This document shows positions 1 through 10,467 of a stretch of DNA of 64,000 nucleotides, in pieces. A model generated the notes under the pieces. It saw only the letters and a program-made list of their open reading frames with translations, did not search any database and was not told the DNA's origin. A program made the position numbers and the translations under genes. The stretch's first letter is position 1; each line of letters opens with the position of its first letter. This DNA comes from Didymodactylos carnosus. Its lineage: Eukaryota > Rotifera > Eurotatoria > Philodinida > Philodinidae. Location: assembly GCA_905250885.1 (NCBI GenBank), contig CAJNOQ010000068.1:19320-83319 (forward strand), written 5' to 3'.

Positions 1-53
1 TGTTTTCTCTTTTTTGTTGTTGTTTGTTTCATTCATATTTTATTTATTTGTAG

Positions 54-157
54 GTCATCATACTTGTGCAACAGACACTCAAAATGTACAATTTGTATTT
101 GACGCTGTTACTGACGTTATAATTACGTTGAATTTAAGAGGATGTGGATTGTATTAA
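54..157 (+). CDS. GNAO1: G protein alpha subunit, Go class: last coding exon only (partial)
   Basis: Seen: a pyrimidine-rich stretch ending in TAG (51-53) is followed by an open exon that ends at TAA 155-157. Read with two bases carried into the first codon, it gives about 34 residues with the TCAT box (CATDTQN), the alpha-5 helix ([13 protein letters not shown]) and the tail NLRGCGLY. Known: TCAT binds the guanine ring of GDP/GTP, and the alpha-5 helix and tail dock into activated receptors. The ending GCGLY is typical of Go alpha (goa-1 in nematodes) and keeps the cysteine at position -4 that pertussis toxin modifies in Gi/Go. Inference: the rest of the gene (P-loop, switch regions) lies before the window. 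An AATAAA at 239-244, 82 nt after the stop, is a likely poly(A) signal. Confidence 0.9.
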
Positions 158-3100
158 ACTTGAACATAAATAGAAAAAATTTTTTATTTCTATTCACAAA
201 TTCAAATAATCAATCTAGTCTTTATTTACATTCATTAAAATAAAATTATATTTTTCTTATCTCTTATTTGAATCCAGTGACTCTTTTTCTTTTGACAAAG
301 TTTTTGTCTCTCAACTTTATCTAAAAACAAATAAATTTGATCTCTTCTTCTGCTCTTTGGTTCTCTTGCCTATTTTGTTGTTATTCTGTCTTTTTTGTTT
401 GTATTTTTCTCGGCTCAAACTTCGCTTTTTGTTTGACGTTTATTTTTTGCAAATTTTTTTATTCGAATCTCTCCACAAATAATCGTAAATTTGACAAAAA
501 GCGAACGAATGAGGATTATGTAGTAGTACATTTTCAAGCATATGACTCATATAAACGTTAAATGCTCAGTAAGATTCCGCATCCATTGTTATGCAACACT
601 TTTTCAAATAATAAAGTAGAATTTTGTAAGATCGACAAATAATTTATATTACAAATTCAGCGTTTAGAGTATGACCATTTTGTAAAAAGGTTTTTATATT
701 AATATGACATTGAGTTTGAATCACGATAAGTTAACAATATGCAATAGGCAGATATACTATGAACTTCTATGAAACCCATTCCCAATTGAATCGTAGTAAA
801 ACCTCTACCAATAGAAAAGACTTCTCTTTTTTCTTTTTTGTTGTTGTTTCAGTGAAACAAACTATTCTAATTCTTTTCTTTGTCTTTATATGTGAAAATT
901 TGTATTTTACCTTGTTTGAAAATGCACATACACATGTTATTTTTATTTTTGTTTATTATTGTTGTTTTCTGTTTACTTTCCACACAACAATCACTAGACC
1001 AAACGCCAGCATTACAAACAGAAAACAACAGATCTTCTGTTCCTTGTCAGATCTGACATTTTTTTTTTTTTTAGTTTTTTTTTGACCATTAGAAAAACCA
1101 AAGAAAAAGTTATATAATTTTTTTTTCGTTTGTTTCGCATTAAACAATAAATCTACATATGTATAGTTTCTGTATTCCAATATTTGAGAGAGTTATTTAT
1201 TACATTGAATGTATATCTGTATTGATCTCAGTTTATTTTTTGCTGGTTTTTCTTTTATGCTGAATTTATGCTCCTTATCTGCTCATATTATACTCAAAAT
1301 ATACCTAGTTAAATATTACAATATTCTAAACTACTTTCATTACGTCGAATCTGTTAGATTATTCTTAGAAGTAATCAAAAAAAAGTGTTGAACTTAAATA
1401 CAATCACTATGAACAGTTTAAAGCTGTCATCTTTTTGCACAAGAAATTGTACAGTTCTCACGATGTACTTCTATTGAATTATTAGGAACATGTTCTCCTA
1501 TAAAATTGTGTAAGTTCCTTTTTTTTTTTCATCTATGTGTTAATAAAACATTGTCGTTTTTGGCTATTGTTGGTTGGTTTTTTGTAATCGCATTTATATC
1601 CCGTAATGTTATCTTTTTTTGTGTGTGTGTACATTATTCTTATATTCTTTTCGCATGTAGGTATCTTTCTTCTTTTGTCTCTCTCTTTGAAATAAACAAT
1701 TTGATCGCGGCTAGTTAAACGCAACCTCAAGTTTTTGGATGCAAAACAGATTTCAAAAGAGTTAAAAAGGATGTGTCGTTAAAGATGAACGTAGTGCTGA
1801 ACCACATAGATAAAACAATTTTTGCATGAATAAATTATTTATCCTAATATCTTCAAAACTAATTTCTGATTTTTGAAAATAGTACTAAAAAGCAATTTCC
1901 TCAATCTAAATAATTCGATTCTTTATACAATATAGTTTTAGAAATCTTAGTTTTTTCAAGATATATAATCATACGAGGGCTGGGCGAAAATCAAAATCCG
2001 GAATATCCAGAAAGTGGCGAAATTGCTGATATTTAGGGAATTACCATTTCTGACTATTCTACCTTTTATGACGCTTATTGTCGCTCTTCGGGCTCACTAT
2101 CACGTAACTCCCCCCGCCTCCCACCGCACAAATAGTATTGTAAGTTTTGTCTATGGGGATAAAGTGCCTAAATTTCTATTGTAAAATATTCGCGGATAAA
2201 AGTGTACTAGTATTACAGTATCAGAGTATGAACATAACAGATATCACTACCTCGGATATTCGTCCATCTCTGAATCATTTACACTGTATTCATAAAAGCA
2301 AAACAAAATTAGTATTGCTCTATCGACTAGGACAAATTTTTATGTATTTAGCCAGCTAGTAAGTAGAAATTTTTCTCATTTGCACAAACGTGTAAATGTC
2401 GTTTAGTTCTACATAGTTCCTAAAGTAATAGTTGATACAAACGTAAATAAACTATTGTAAGGAAGCTGGCAAGCTTATCATATTTTATCTGTCTAAGACA
2501 AAAATGCTGCTGTCATTTAAAATTTTCTCTGTTCTTCGTCAAAGATTTGCTCCATTATATACCATTATTTTCATTATTAATAATTATGTCTTCCGTTCGT
2601 TCCTCTTCTCGAATGATGTGCGATAATGATAATGTTTTGTAGAAATTATCTTATCAACGAATCCATCTAGTTCAATCTACAAAAAGGATTCATTTATATA
2701 TTACTTCGTCAATTTTAGACAGAAGAAACGAAAGATGACATCCGATTGACAATACAACGTTATGGCAAAGATCGAAACAGTCATTGTGCAAAGATATTTT
2801 TTCAACACTAAAAACAGTTTAATTCATTTATAAACACAGAGAAAGTGATTATTATGGGTTAAGATTGAAAAGATAACGGAATAAAGAACACCCGCAGAAA
2901 AGATCATGGTGTCATATTCTCTGTGACTTAATGTGATATTTTTGAAAAAGAATAAATGAGTGATTCTGGTGATTTTTGCACCGTTCGATCTGAGCTTCCC
3001 TAGTTCTCTATTAATACTAAATCAAACTTTTAGAAGTTTATGCTATTTTATTCCGGACACTTTACTCTATACATTTTTCTTCTCTGAAGGTAAATGAAAC

Positions 3101-4495
3101 AAAGGTTTCTGTGAAAAATTCGACGGAATTTGTGGTCCTCGAAAAATAAAAAACCGCGTCCCGTCCCTTTTGAGTCTGCAGTCAATCACTTACTTTTCTT
3201 CTTGAAGTTATGCAGAATCATTTAATCGATCCGTTGGTACAAACCGCAAGCGTCTAGACTCTTCCATCTTTACACGAGTGATAATTTATTAGCTACGCCT
3301 ACCATGGAACACTCAATTGTCTCATCCTCGTTTAAGCTTCTCCTGAGCAACGTATATAACCTAGAGACTCGATTTGTTTACTCCATATGTGGAATGACTA
3401 ACCATTCAATGTCTAAAGATTTGAAGGCTATCGCTCACTTGCCGGGAGAGAAATTCCAAAATACATCAAAATGTCTCTGAAATCGTAACGGCTAACTCAT
3501 AAAGCCACAAATTTTCAGATTATATGTATTTTTGAAACCCTGAATCGAATGGTCTACTCAGTTTCTGGAAAAACTGGCTTAGGAAAGGATTTTAGAAAAA
3601 TCCAGATTTCTAAAGACCTAAGCATAAAACTTGTCAAAAACAATTTTTTAAGCATGCCAATTACTCGAATATATATTGAAACCTATGTTTCAATACATTT
3701 TTAAGCTGAAAAACAGAAAATCGCAGTTTCGATCCTGAATGAAAAAGTAAACAACGAAGATTTTGACAGACAAGAATTTGGTAGTTTGGAAATAGGCTTT
3801 TTTATAGACTAATAAACTAAAAGTGACCATTTGCCTTGATATATATTTTAAAACTGTATATATAGACATCTACATACATCTTAAGAGCCATTTCAGATAA
3901 GGGACGTCCGATTGCCACAGAAGTTGCTCAATCGACTTTCTTAAAAGTTAATTTTAATTATATGGGTAAAAGTACAAGTCATTGTGAATTTTTTGCCGCA
4001 AAGCGCGGCTCTCGGGCGATCATTACTGAGTTATTGAATTTTTAAAAGAAATGGACACTTTTTTTGATGATGAATTAGTTATAATTAAATCTGGTGACGG
4101 TCGTGCCATTTTTTACCCAAGTCATGGAGAGTCACAACAATTTAGTCGTATATACAACTCCTATCCTTTAGACCTACAAAATGACGCAACTCTCAGCTGT
4201 AGATGTCGCTGCATCACCAAGTTACAGATGTCGGTATTTGCCCAATACTAAGACCATCAATTATTTTCGAAGTATTTACCTTGTTTAGGTTCAGGTCTTC
4301 AGGGTAGATACTAGAAGACTTGCTCTACAAAACTGTTGAAACAGAAGTTTGGGATAATTTGAAAATCAATCAGAATCTCTGGAAAATCCAAATCTCAGAA
4401 AACCAAGCTCCCAAATTCAATCTAAAAATTCTTTGCACATTAGTCCACATTAGTCCGCCGAGGAAACATTTTTGCAGAAAATGAGACGTTTGTGA
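158..4495. other. Intergenic DNA after G-alpha-o; no gene recognised
   Basis: Up to about 1.75 kb this is T-rich, A/T-rich sequence without coding character. After that base composition is more even and looks like decayed repeats. A segment near 1,975-2,000 (reading GGGCTGGGCGAAAATC) resembles the terminus of a hAT-type transposon, but no matching second end was found. An open frame at 4,051-4,251 (66 codons, from a real ATG) has no recognisable motif and no splice context that supports it. Confidence 0.5.
239..244 (+). promoter_or_regulatory. Candidate poly(A) signal of the G-alpha-o gene
   Basis: AATAAA 82 nt downstream of the G-alpha-o stop codon. In DNA this A-rich the hexamer also arises by chance, so only the spacing supports it. 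Confidence 0.4.
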
Positions 4496-4637
4496 CCTCT
4501 TTCGGACATTTTTTCATGAAACAGCATTCAATTTACGGCAGGCCCTATGTGCATATCTTCTTGTTTTCCGTTAGTTTTGCTAGTATGGGACCTTCCGTAA
4601 ATTGAGTGCTGTTTCATGAAAAAATGTCCGAAAGAGG
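4496..4637. repeat. Foldback repeat with about 46-bp arms
   Basis: Arm 4,496-4,542 (starting CCTCTTTCGGACATTTTTTC) is repeated in reverse complement at 4,592-4,637 with one or two mismatches and a loop of about 50 bp. Such a structure fits a foldback or MITE-type element. I could not define a target-site duplication. The frame at 4,528-4,911 on the minus strand runs across it and is not a gene. Confidence 0.75.
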
Positions 4638-6142
4638 GACAAATCTTTTTCTTCTTCAAATCTTTTTTCAAATTTGTTCTAGCTATTATGATCGAGGAGA
4701 AAAATGAAAAATAGAGGTGGCGCACGGTTTCTGGATCCATTGCAGGTTTAAGCGGTACAGTATTTAATACCCCAAAACCGCTACGCAGCTTCCTTAAATT
4801 TTCTATTAACACATGGCGTAGAACTTTTCTGGAGTTCTTCGCTGCCGTCGCTGATGGATAATTCAGATTTCCTGCGCCGCTACCGTTTTTTGGAGGTAAA
4901 ATACAATACATACATGATAATTATAGTATGTTTAAGGATTAAAAACAGTGCAGCTTTTGTTTCTCTTATTATTTTGATTGAAAATAAAATAAAAAATTTG
5001 ATAAAATTGACAATGGATCTTGGCTTAAACTAAGTTTCGTATTCAAATTTGGTTGCGACCCTCCGCTGACGATCCAAAGTTTTAAATAATCTTTTAGTCT
5101 CCACCGACTGTACATTTTGTTTAGCTGCCGCTGCCAAAGGCGGAAAATCTTTTAACGAGGCTCCGCCGTCGCCGCTGGTCGGAAAACTTTTGTTACACAC
5201 CGCCGATTTTTTGACTGGCGGAGGTTAATAACCGTTCCTATTTTAGAGAAAAAAATTCATATCTCATCGACGAACCATCGTGAGAAAGCCTGCAATGTCT
5301 TATTTTATAGAGCAAACATTTGTACACAAAACTGTCGACTCCGAAAAAATTTTAAAAAGTTTCTCCGATTTTTAAAACTACTGTCCCCAAGAGCCTCGAT
5401 AAAATAACCATTGCATGCCAAAGTGTGAGCATTCATGCATGTTCATTCCGAATAATTTGATATGAAAAAATATAATATACAATGATTTTTTACCAATTAA
5501 ATTTGTTTTCTTTTTAAAGTGGTATGGCTACTACATGATATTTATAATTAATTATAACGAGGTTAAGTTTAAGCATTATGATCATAAAAGCAGCAGAGGC
5601 TGTATAATGAATTACCGCTATTTATCATTCAAAATCTGATACATTTATTAAATATTTGATCATATTTTTAAATTAAGAGATTAAAAAACGACTCAAGTAT
5701 CAATATTTAGCGCTTAGTTCATATTAACTATTTTAATAATATTAAATGATATTCCAGTTCTCAAAAATATATATAGGTTCTCATCACTTTATATAAAGGA
5801 GAGCTAGACGTGGTTAACAAAGAAAAATACCCCGCTTTGCGGTTACCAGTGTAGGATGCTGACAAGTGTTAGTTTCAATAGGCCGATATCATCCATACAG
5901 TTGACAAAGCTTCGGACATGCTTATCCATATCGTACTAGTCATCAGCTACCACTTGGCTAGGCAGTATGAAGACATACGTTCCTATCGGGCTATTAGTTT
6001 TACAGAAAAATTTTCTTCTCTATTTCGATCGTGATCCAGTTTGACATTATATATCGATCAGGATACAATTCTATATCTCGAATAGGACATTAACAGTATA
6101 AATTTTTCATTCGTACAAAAATGATAAGTTTGAATTGTATAA
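4638..6142. other. Repeat-like intergenic DNA with a GC-rich CCGCTGCCG-type patch
   Basis: Between about 4,715 and 5,240 short related motifs recur (GCTGCCGTCGCTGATGG, GCCGCTGCCAAAGGCGG, CTCCGCCGTCGCCGCTGG, GACTGGCGGAGG), unlike the A/T-rich surroundings. This looks like the inside of a repeat element, but I found no clear ends or reading frame. From 5.4 to 6.1 kb the sequence is A/T-rich with no recognisable feature. Confidence 0.35.
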
Positions 6143-6331
6143 AAGCTGAATATTCTTCTGAAATGTCAAATTAGGAGAACTTTAACTAGGTACATCGATA
6201 AACAATATCAAAACAAATCAACAACATCGACAGCTAAACATGGCGTCAAAGATTCCATGAAGAAAGGGCAAGTTTTCATTGACACGTTGAAAGATCAACT
6301 GAAATTCTTGGAAAAAAAATCATCAATCTAG
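6143..6331 (+). pseudogene. Penelope-like retroelement fragment, region after the RT (copy 1)
   Basis: An open frame of 62 codons ends at TAG 6,329-6,331. Its middle (CQIRRTLTRYIDKQYQN) is identical over 51 bp to the end of the fragment at 9,347-9,586. After the shared part it continues with a Ser/Thr-rich linker (KSTTSTAKHG) and a basic stretch. Known: in Penelope-like elements a basic connector follows the reverse transcriptase core. Inference: this is a broken piece of the same family as the 9.4-kb copy. Neither catalytic RT motifs nor a GIY-YIG endonuclease were seen nearby. Confidence 0.5.
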
Positions 6332-8191
6332 CTAAACAGATTAGAAATTCAGGTTCAACCTATTCCACGTCCTCCGCTTGAAGTACAATCCTGAAAACTT
6401 CATGCGGCTAGGCCCAAAATTTGACTACCTGTGATGATATTTCAGAAACGTACTTTGTGTTTTCTTTCCGAGTTATAGGGTTTTTAAAATCAAAATTCTC
6501 GGTTTCATCCAAGGTTTTACCACATTTTTATATCTCATGAAGGGAAAATCAAAAACAAAAAAAAGCTTCGATTTTGAGATATCGTCATAGGTAGAGATGT
6601 GTAGAATAGCTGTTTGTTCAGCTTCAAACCTACCCTAGGACTCCATATTATCTTAGAATTCTGGTCCTACCCTGCTTGGTAGGATAAGCCAGGACAGATT
6701 ATGGGACGAACGCCCTGCGCATCGTCAGGCCCGGATACTTATGATAAAAGTTTCAGCTTGATCGAATGAAGTTTTCGAGGATGATAATGTACCTCCATGA
6801 AGGCTGACATTTTCTAGAAAATGCATAGAAGAACATGTTAAAAAAAAACTCTTTCATCTGATGTTAATTCAATAAATACAAATTTCAAATCAGCTGCTTT
6901 TACTATTCTATTAATTTTGAAATTTCTACCCTGAAACAAGCATAATGGTACGTACTCATCTTATAGTTTTTCAACAAATGTTTTGAATTTGTGTATAAAT
7001 GATACAAAACGCATGTCGATAAACTTTACAGGTGTTTTACAGAAACAATAATATTGAATATATGATAATGAAAATGTGCCCATATGTCAACACATTGATG
7101 AAGATCGTCTATTCGTGGTTTTCATCAATAATGTCAATACCCACATGTTTTCAATTTGTTGCGGTATGAACATCTGAATCAACTTCAAGAAGAAGAACTC
7201 AAAAATCGCTCTCATCGGAATCAAGGATCGATTGAACGATGTATAATAAATGTTCGAAACATCCAAGATTCGACTGATTCATATAAAATGGTTTGAAGTG
7301 GGAGATATTTTAAGCACGCATATATGAGCACGTAAATGCTTTTGATTAGCAATATTTGAGCATATCTAAAGACACAGGGTGTGGTGCATAACATCTGACG
7401 AATGAGTGGTTTCTCAACGTGGCTCTTCCAGCTGGCTCTTCCAGTTCAGATCATAAGTCAGACTAAATGCGAGTAATTTAACTTCCGAAACGCTGTGCAA
7501 CGGAGCCTAAGTTAATAGTTAGATAGAAAATGGAGATGAATCAAATATCTGATAATCAATGATCTGACAGTATTATCTGACTTATATTAACTGCCCTGCT
7601 ATTGCATTCGTCTTATTTTAAGACGTTTGTTTCTGTAGGCCGTTCTTCCGTCTTGCTTCACCTCTTTTGTTTTGCGTTCGTCACTCGTATATAAAGAACA
7701 ATGATTTCTCCAAAATAAACTGTCAATTTAGTTTGATTTCTTATAAAAATCATTGATATGATTATTACTCGTGGTACTCTTCCGATTCTGTACAATAAAA
7801 CTATCCTTGAAAATAAACTGCTAATGGAAATAAGGCAGTATAAGTCCGTTCCCGATTAGTCGTACATTCGTCTTATTTTAAGACAGATTATTTTTTAAAG
7901 TGCAATGAAGAGACATGTCACGATAAAAAGGAGTAGCTCATCAGTTATATCATTGATAAATAAGTTGATCAGTACAGATCGGACAAAATTGTCCTTTATG
8001 GATTCCATCTGTCTTGAAAGTCACTTAGCGAATATCTACAGGATGAATGCCTGTTTGGTTGACTAAAGAGACGTTTAAAAGGGTATGGGTGAGTTTAAGA
8101 ACGTTTATAACCTGTGGCTGATACATGTGTACTGACGAGACTTTCTTAAGACATTGTGTAAGTCAAACAATCGGTAATTTAAATTTCTGTT
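6332..8191. other. Intergenic DNA with repeat fragments; no gene recognised
   Basis: This stretch has mixed composition without coding character. Two identical 20-bp words (CATTCGTCTTATTTTAAGAC) lie at 7,605-7,624 and 7,865-7,884, and each contains the palindrome GTCTTATTTTAAGAC. A short tandem copy of GGCTCTTCCAG sits near 7.42 kb. Confidence 0.4.
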
Positions 8192-8195
8192 TTAA

Positions 8196-9231
8196 CCCTT
8201 TACCTACTCAGGGGTCACTCATGACCCATTTGGAGAATTATTATAAAAAGATAATGGGCATGTGATAAAAAATGGATTGCTTTCGATCCCATAAACTACT
8301 GATTGATAAAAAAAAAAGATTTTCTTTTCCATCAATTTTTGGTAAAGACATTTCAATCACAAAATAAAAAAATTTCAAAAAAATGGAAAAGTTGAAAATT
8401 TCTTTTTCCAGTTTTTATTTTTTATTCAAGAACGTTTCAAAAACATGCTTTTTGTCGATTAATGTTTAGTAGAGTATTGTCTTTCCAAGCAAAATAGAAC
8501 GCGCTTTTCTTATGATATACGAATTTTCTGAAAAGTGCTTACAAGTAAATGGGTCATCCATGATCCATTGGTCGCAAACGATATGAAAATGTAATACATC
8601 TAAAAGCGCCAAAGAAAAGATTCTCAATACCAAAAAAAGGAATTCTATCATTTGCTGAGTTTATTATACAATAGACTCCAATGTAAAGCTGTACGACGAA
8701 TATATATATATAGTGCAGAGGACAAAAAGAGAGTGATGGTAATATTAAAAATGAAAGAGAGATATTGAACACGGAAAGAGAGAGTGACTTAATATATATA
8801 CACAGTAAGAGACGGTATGTAATGAACATTGGCCAACATTTGTACAATCAAGATTACGGTGTAAATATGAAAAGCGTGAGTTGAAAACGCAATGGATATG
8901 TCCTAAATGCGAATTACGTTTATGCATTCAACCACAACATAACTGTTTTGTACGTTTTCACACTAAACAATAATCTAGAAAAAATAAATTTAATTGTATG
9001 ACAATGAATACTCAATATAATTGCTAATAAAGATGTGTTTGCTATAAAATAACAACCTAAGTGTAAAAAGAGTACTTTTTCCATGTTGTTCTCCACCAAT
9101 AGGTCATGGATGACCCATCGTATTGCTCAACATTGGTACAACTTTGATTTGATTCAATCTTGAAATTGACATATTGTACTACTAGTCCGTTTGCCGTCAG
9201 CTTCTGTAGATCAATGGTGGTAGATAAAGGG
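8196..9231 (+). mobile_element. piggyBac-family element, internally deleted (1,036 bp, TTAA duplication)
   Basis: Seen: TTAA at 8,192-8,195 and again at 9,232-9,235 flank an element that starts CCCTTTACCTAC and ends with the inverse of CCCTTTATCTAC. Inside lie the subterminal palindrome GGGTCACTCATGACCC near 8,212 and related copies of the GGGTCATNNATGACCC type near 8,553 and 9,102. Near the right end is an open frame encoding the cysteine-rich C-terminus of a piggyBac transposase (8,809-8,973). Known: piggyBac transposons insert at TTAA, duplicate it, and have CCC-beginning ends. Inference: a deletion derivative that has lost the catalytic domain. Confidence 0.88.
8809..8973 (+). pseudogene. 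piggyBac transposase C-terminal cysteine-rich domain (remnant)
   Basis: A 54-codon frame after an in-frame stop (8,806-8,808) reads EHWPTFVQSRLRCKYEKREL, then the cysteine pattern WICPKCELRLC and the ending PQHNCFVRFH, with a stop at 8,971-8,973. The spacing of cysteines and the closing CF..FH are those of the zinc-binding domain at the end of piggyBac transposases, which binds transposon ends. The DDD catalytic core expected upstream is absent; the sequence before 8.8 kb has stops in all frames. The domain itself carries no stop, so it may be young or may be preserved by chance. Confidence 0.8.
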
Positions 9232-9346
9232 TTAAAGCTAGGTTTTTCCTGACATGTCCCAATCTTCTAATTAGAAAAAGTCTCTTATATCCATACTGGC
9301 TTAGGTGAAATACAACTGAGTTCAATTAGTAAAGTTTCTGTTATAA

Positions 9347-9586
9347 GTTAAACGTAGATATAATACCTCTTATCGATTGTACGAAGTTACTGCTTTGAGT
9401 AGCATGATATACCGTGCAATTAAAATCTATTCATCTTATAAACTAATGCACATTGAATTCCAGCTTATCGAAAATCTTGCAATACAAAATGGGTATCCAT
9501 TGAATTTCATGAAATATCAAATTAGGAGAACTTTAACTAGGTACATCGATAAACAATATCAAAACAATCACACATTGTTTATCTAA
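9347..9586 (+). pseudogene. Penelope-like retroelement fragment, region after the RT (copy 2)
   Basis: A 79-codon frame with no start of its own encodes MIYRAIKIYSSYKLMHIEFQ, followed by the motif ENLAIQNGYPLNF and RRTLTRYIDKQYQ. Known: the pattern RA..ICS...L..E...I...L..NGYP is the conserved thumb/connector region after the reverse transcriptase of Penelope-like and related retroelements. Frames upstream are closed by stops, so only this piece is left. It sits 111 bp after the TTAA of the piggyBac relic. Confidence 0.6.
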
Positions 9587-9700
9587 CAAACTGTTCAAAT
9601 TATGAAGCTTCATATATTGACAAAATAGTAAAACAGAACAAAAGGAGATTCAAAGAACATGGAGCACCCCAGGCTCCAAACTAATGTTCTACCTAACTAA

Positions 9701-9898
9701 TGTTCTCAATCTCAGCCCTCTAGAATAAATACAACCACACAAGAACTACGGCGCTCTGACAGAAATAAAGGAAGAACTGTTTATTATTATCTGCCAGATG
9801 ACGATTTTGATCATTCAGAAAATAATAATAATCAAAAAGAACAAACAAAAGCAACACTACGTAAACATGAGATCGAAACTAAACACAAAATAGATTGA
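9701..9898 (+). pseudogene. Possible coding remnant, retroelement-like linker (unrecognised)
   Basis: An open frame of 65 codons between two stops contains ELRRSDRNKGRTVYYYLPDD followed by an acidic/Asn stretch and a basic tail. The composition looks like real protein, and LRRS-R-KG motifs are common in retroelement polyproteins. No start, splice site or domain could be assigned. Position just after the Penelope-like fragment suggests a shared origin, but the frame differs. Confidence 0.3.
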
Positions 9899-10261
9899 AC
9901 ATTCTAGAAAGTTTTATCTAAAGATTCTCGAAATTATCGTCTTCTTGCGTGAGAATGGATTATATTAAAATTTTATGAAACTTTTTACAAGTTTCATAAA
10001 TGTGTGATTTATGAAACTGGATTTATGAAGATAGGATATCCCCTGAGAATCTCTAGCAATATTGCATAGACAACCGACTTGGAATCGAACAGTATGCTCA
10101 GTTCCTTTAGTCGTGTTTTCAGAAGGACTGCAATCAACAAAACCAACAGTAAAACTAAAACAGTGACTATGAATTTGACCAGGCGGGCCAGCGGTACAGT
10201 TTGATATGCACATAGCCAAACTGGATACGTGAATACTAAAGCTATTTGTCGTTCCTCTTAC

Positions 10262-10459
10262 CAGAGCTCTGTATGGACTGGACTGGACTAGACTGAAACT
10301 TTCAAGACCATAGATTCGAAAAAAAGTTTGGATTCACTTGACTCGAGGAAAAATCAGTAAAAAACAGCTAAAAACCATTAAAACAACTACCTCTTTAGAG
10401 TCCATAGACTTGGACTGAAGTGGACTGGACTCAGAATTTTGAGTCCATACGGAGCCCTG
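10262..10459. mobile_element. hAT-type MITE, 198 bp
   Basis: The ends are CAGAGCTCTGTATGGACT and, inverted, CAGGGCTCCGTATGGACT. The flanks are CCTCTTAC (10,254-10,261) and TCTCTTAC (10,460-10,467), an 8-bp duplication with one mismatch. Terminal CAGNG and 8-bp duplications are features of the hAT superfamily. The subterminal zones carry repeated TGGACTGGACT words. There is no coding capacity, so it would need a transposase supplied elsewhere. Confidence 0.75.
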
Positions 10460-10467
10460 TCTCTTAC

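Noticed and set aside
759-1085. 108-codon frame on the plus strand
   Set aside because: It is T-rich with Phe/Leu runs translated from poly-T sequence. There is no domain and no start or splice context.
4051-4251. 66-codon frame with a real ATG (MDTFFDDELVIIKSGDG)
   Set aside because: The composition is protein-like, but it has no recognisable family, no donor or acceptor that extends it, and it lies in repeat-derived DNA. Kept only as a remark in the region entry.
4528-4911. 127-codon minus-strand frame
   Set aside because: It starts inside a foldback repeat and runs through a GC-rich repeat patch, with no domain. Most likely an open frame by chance.
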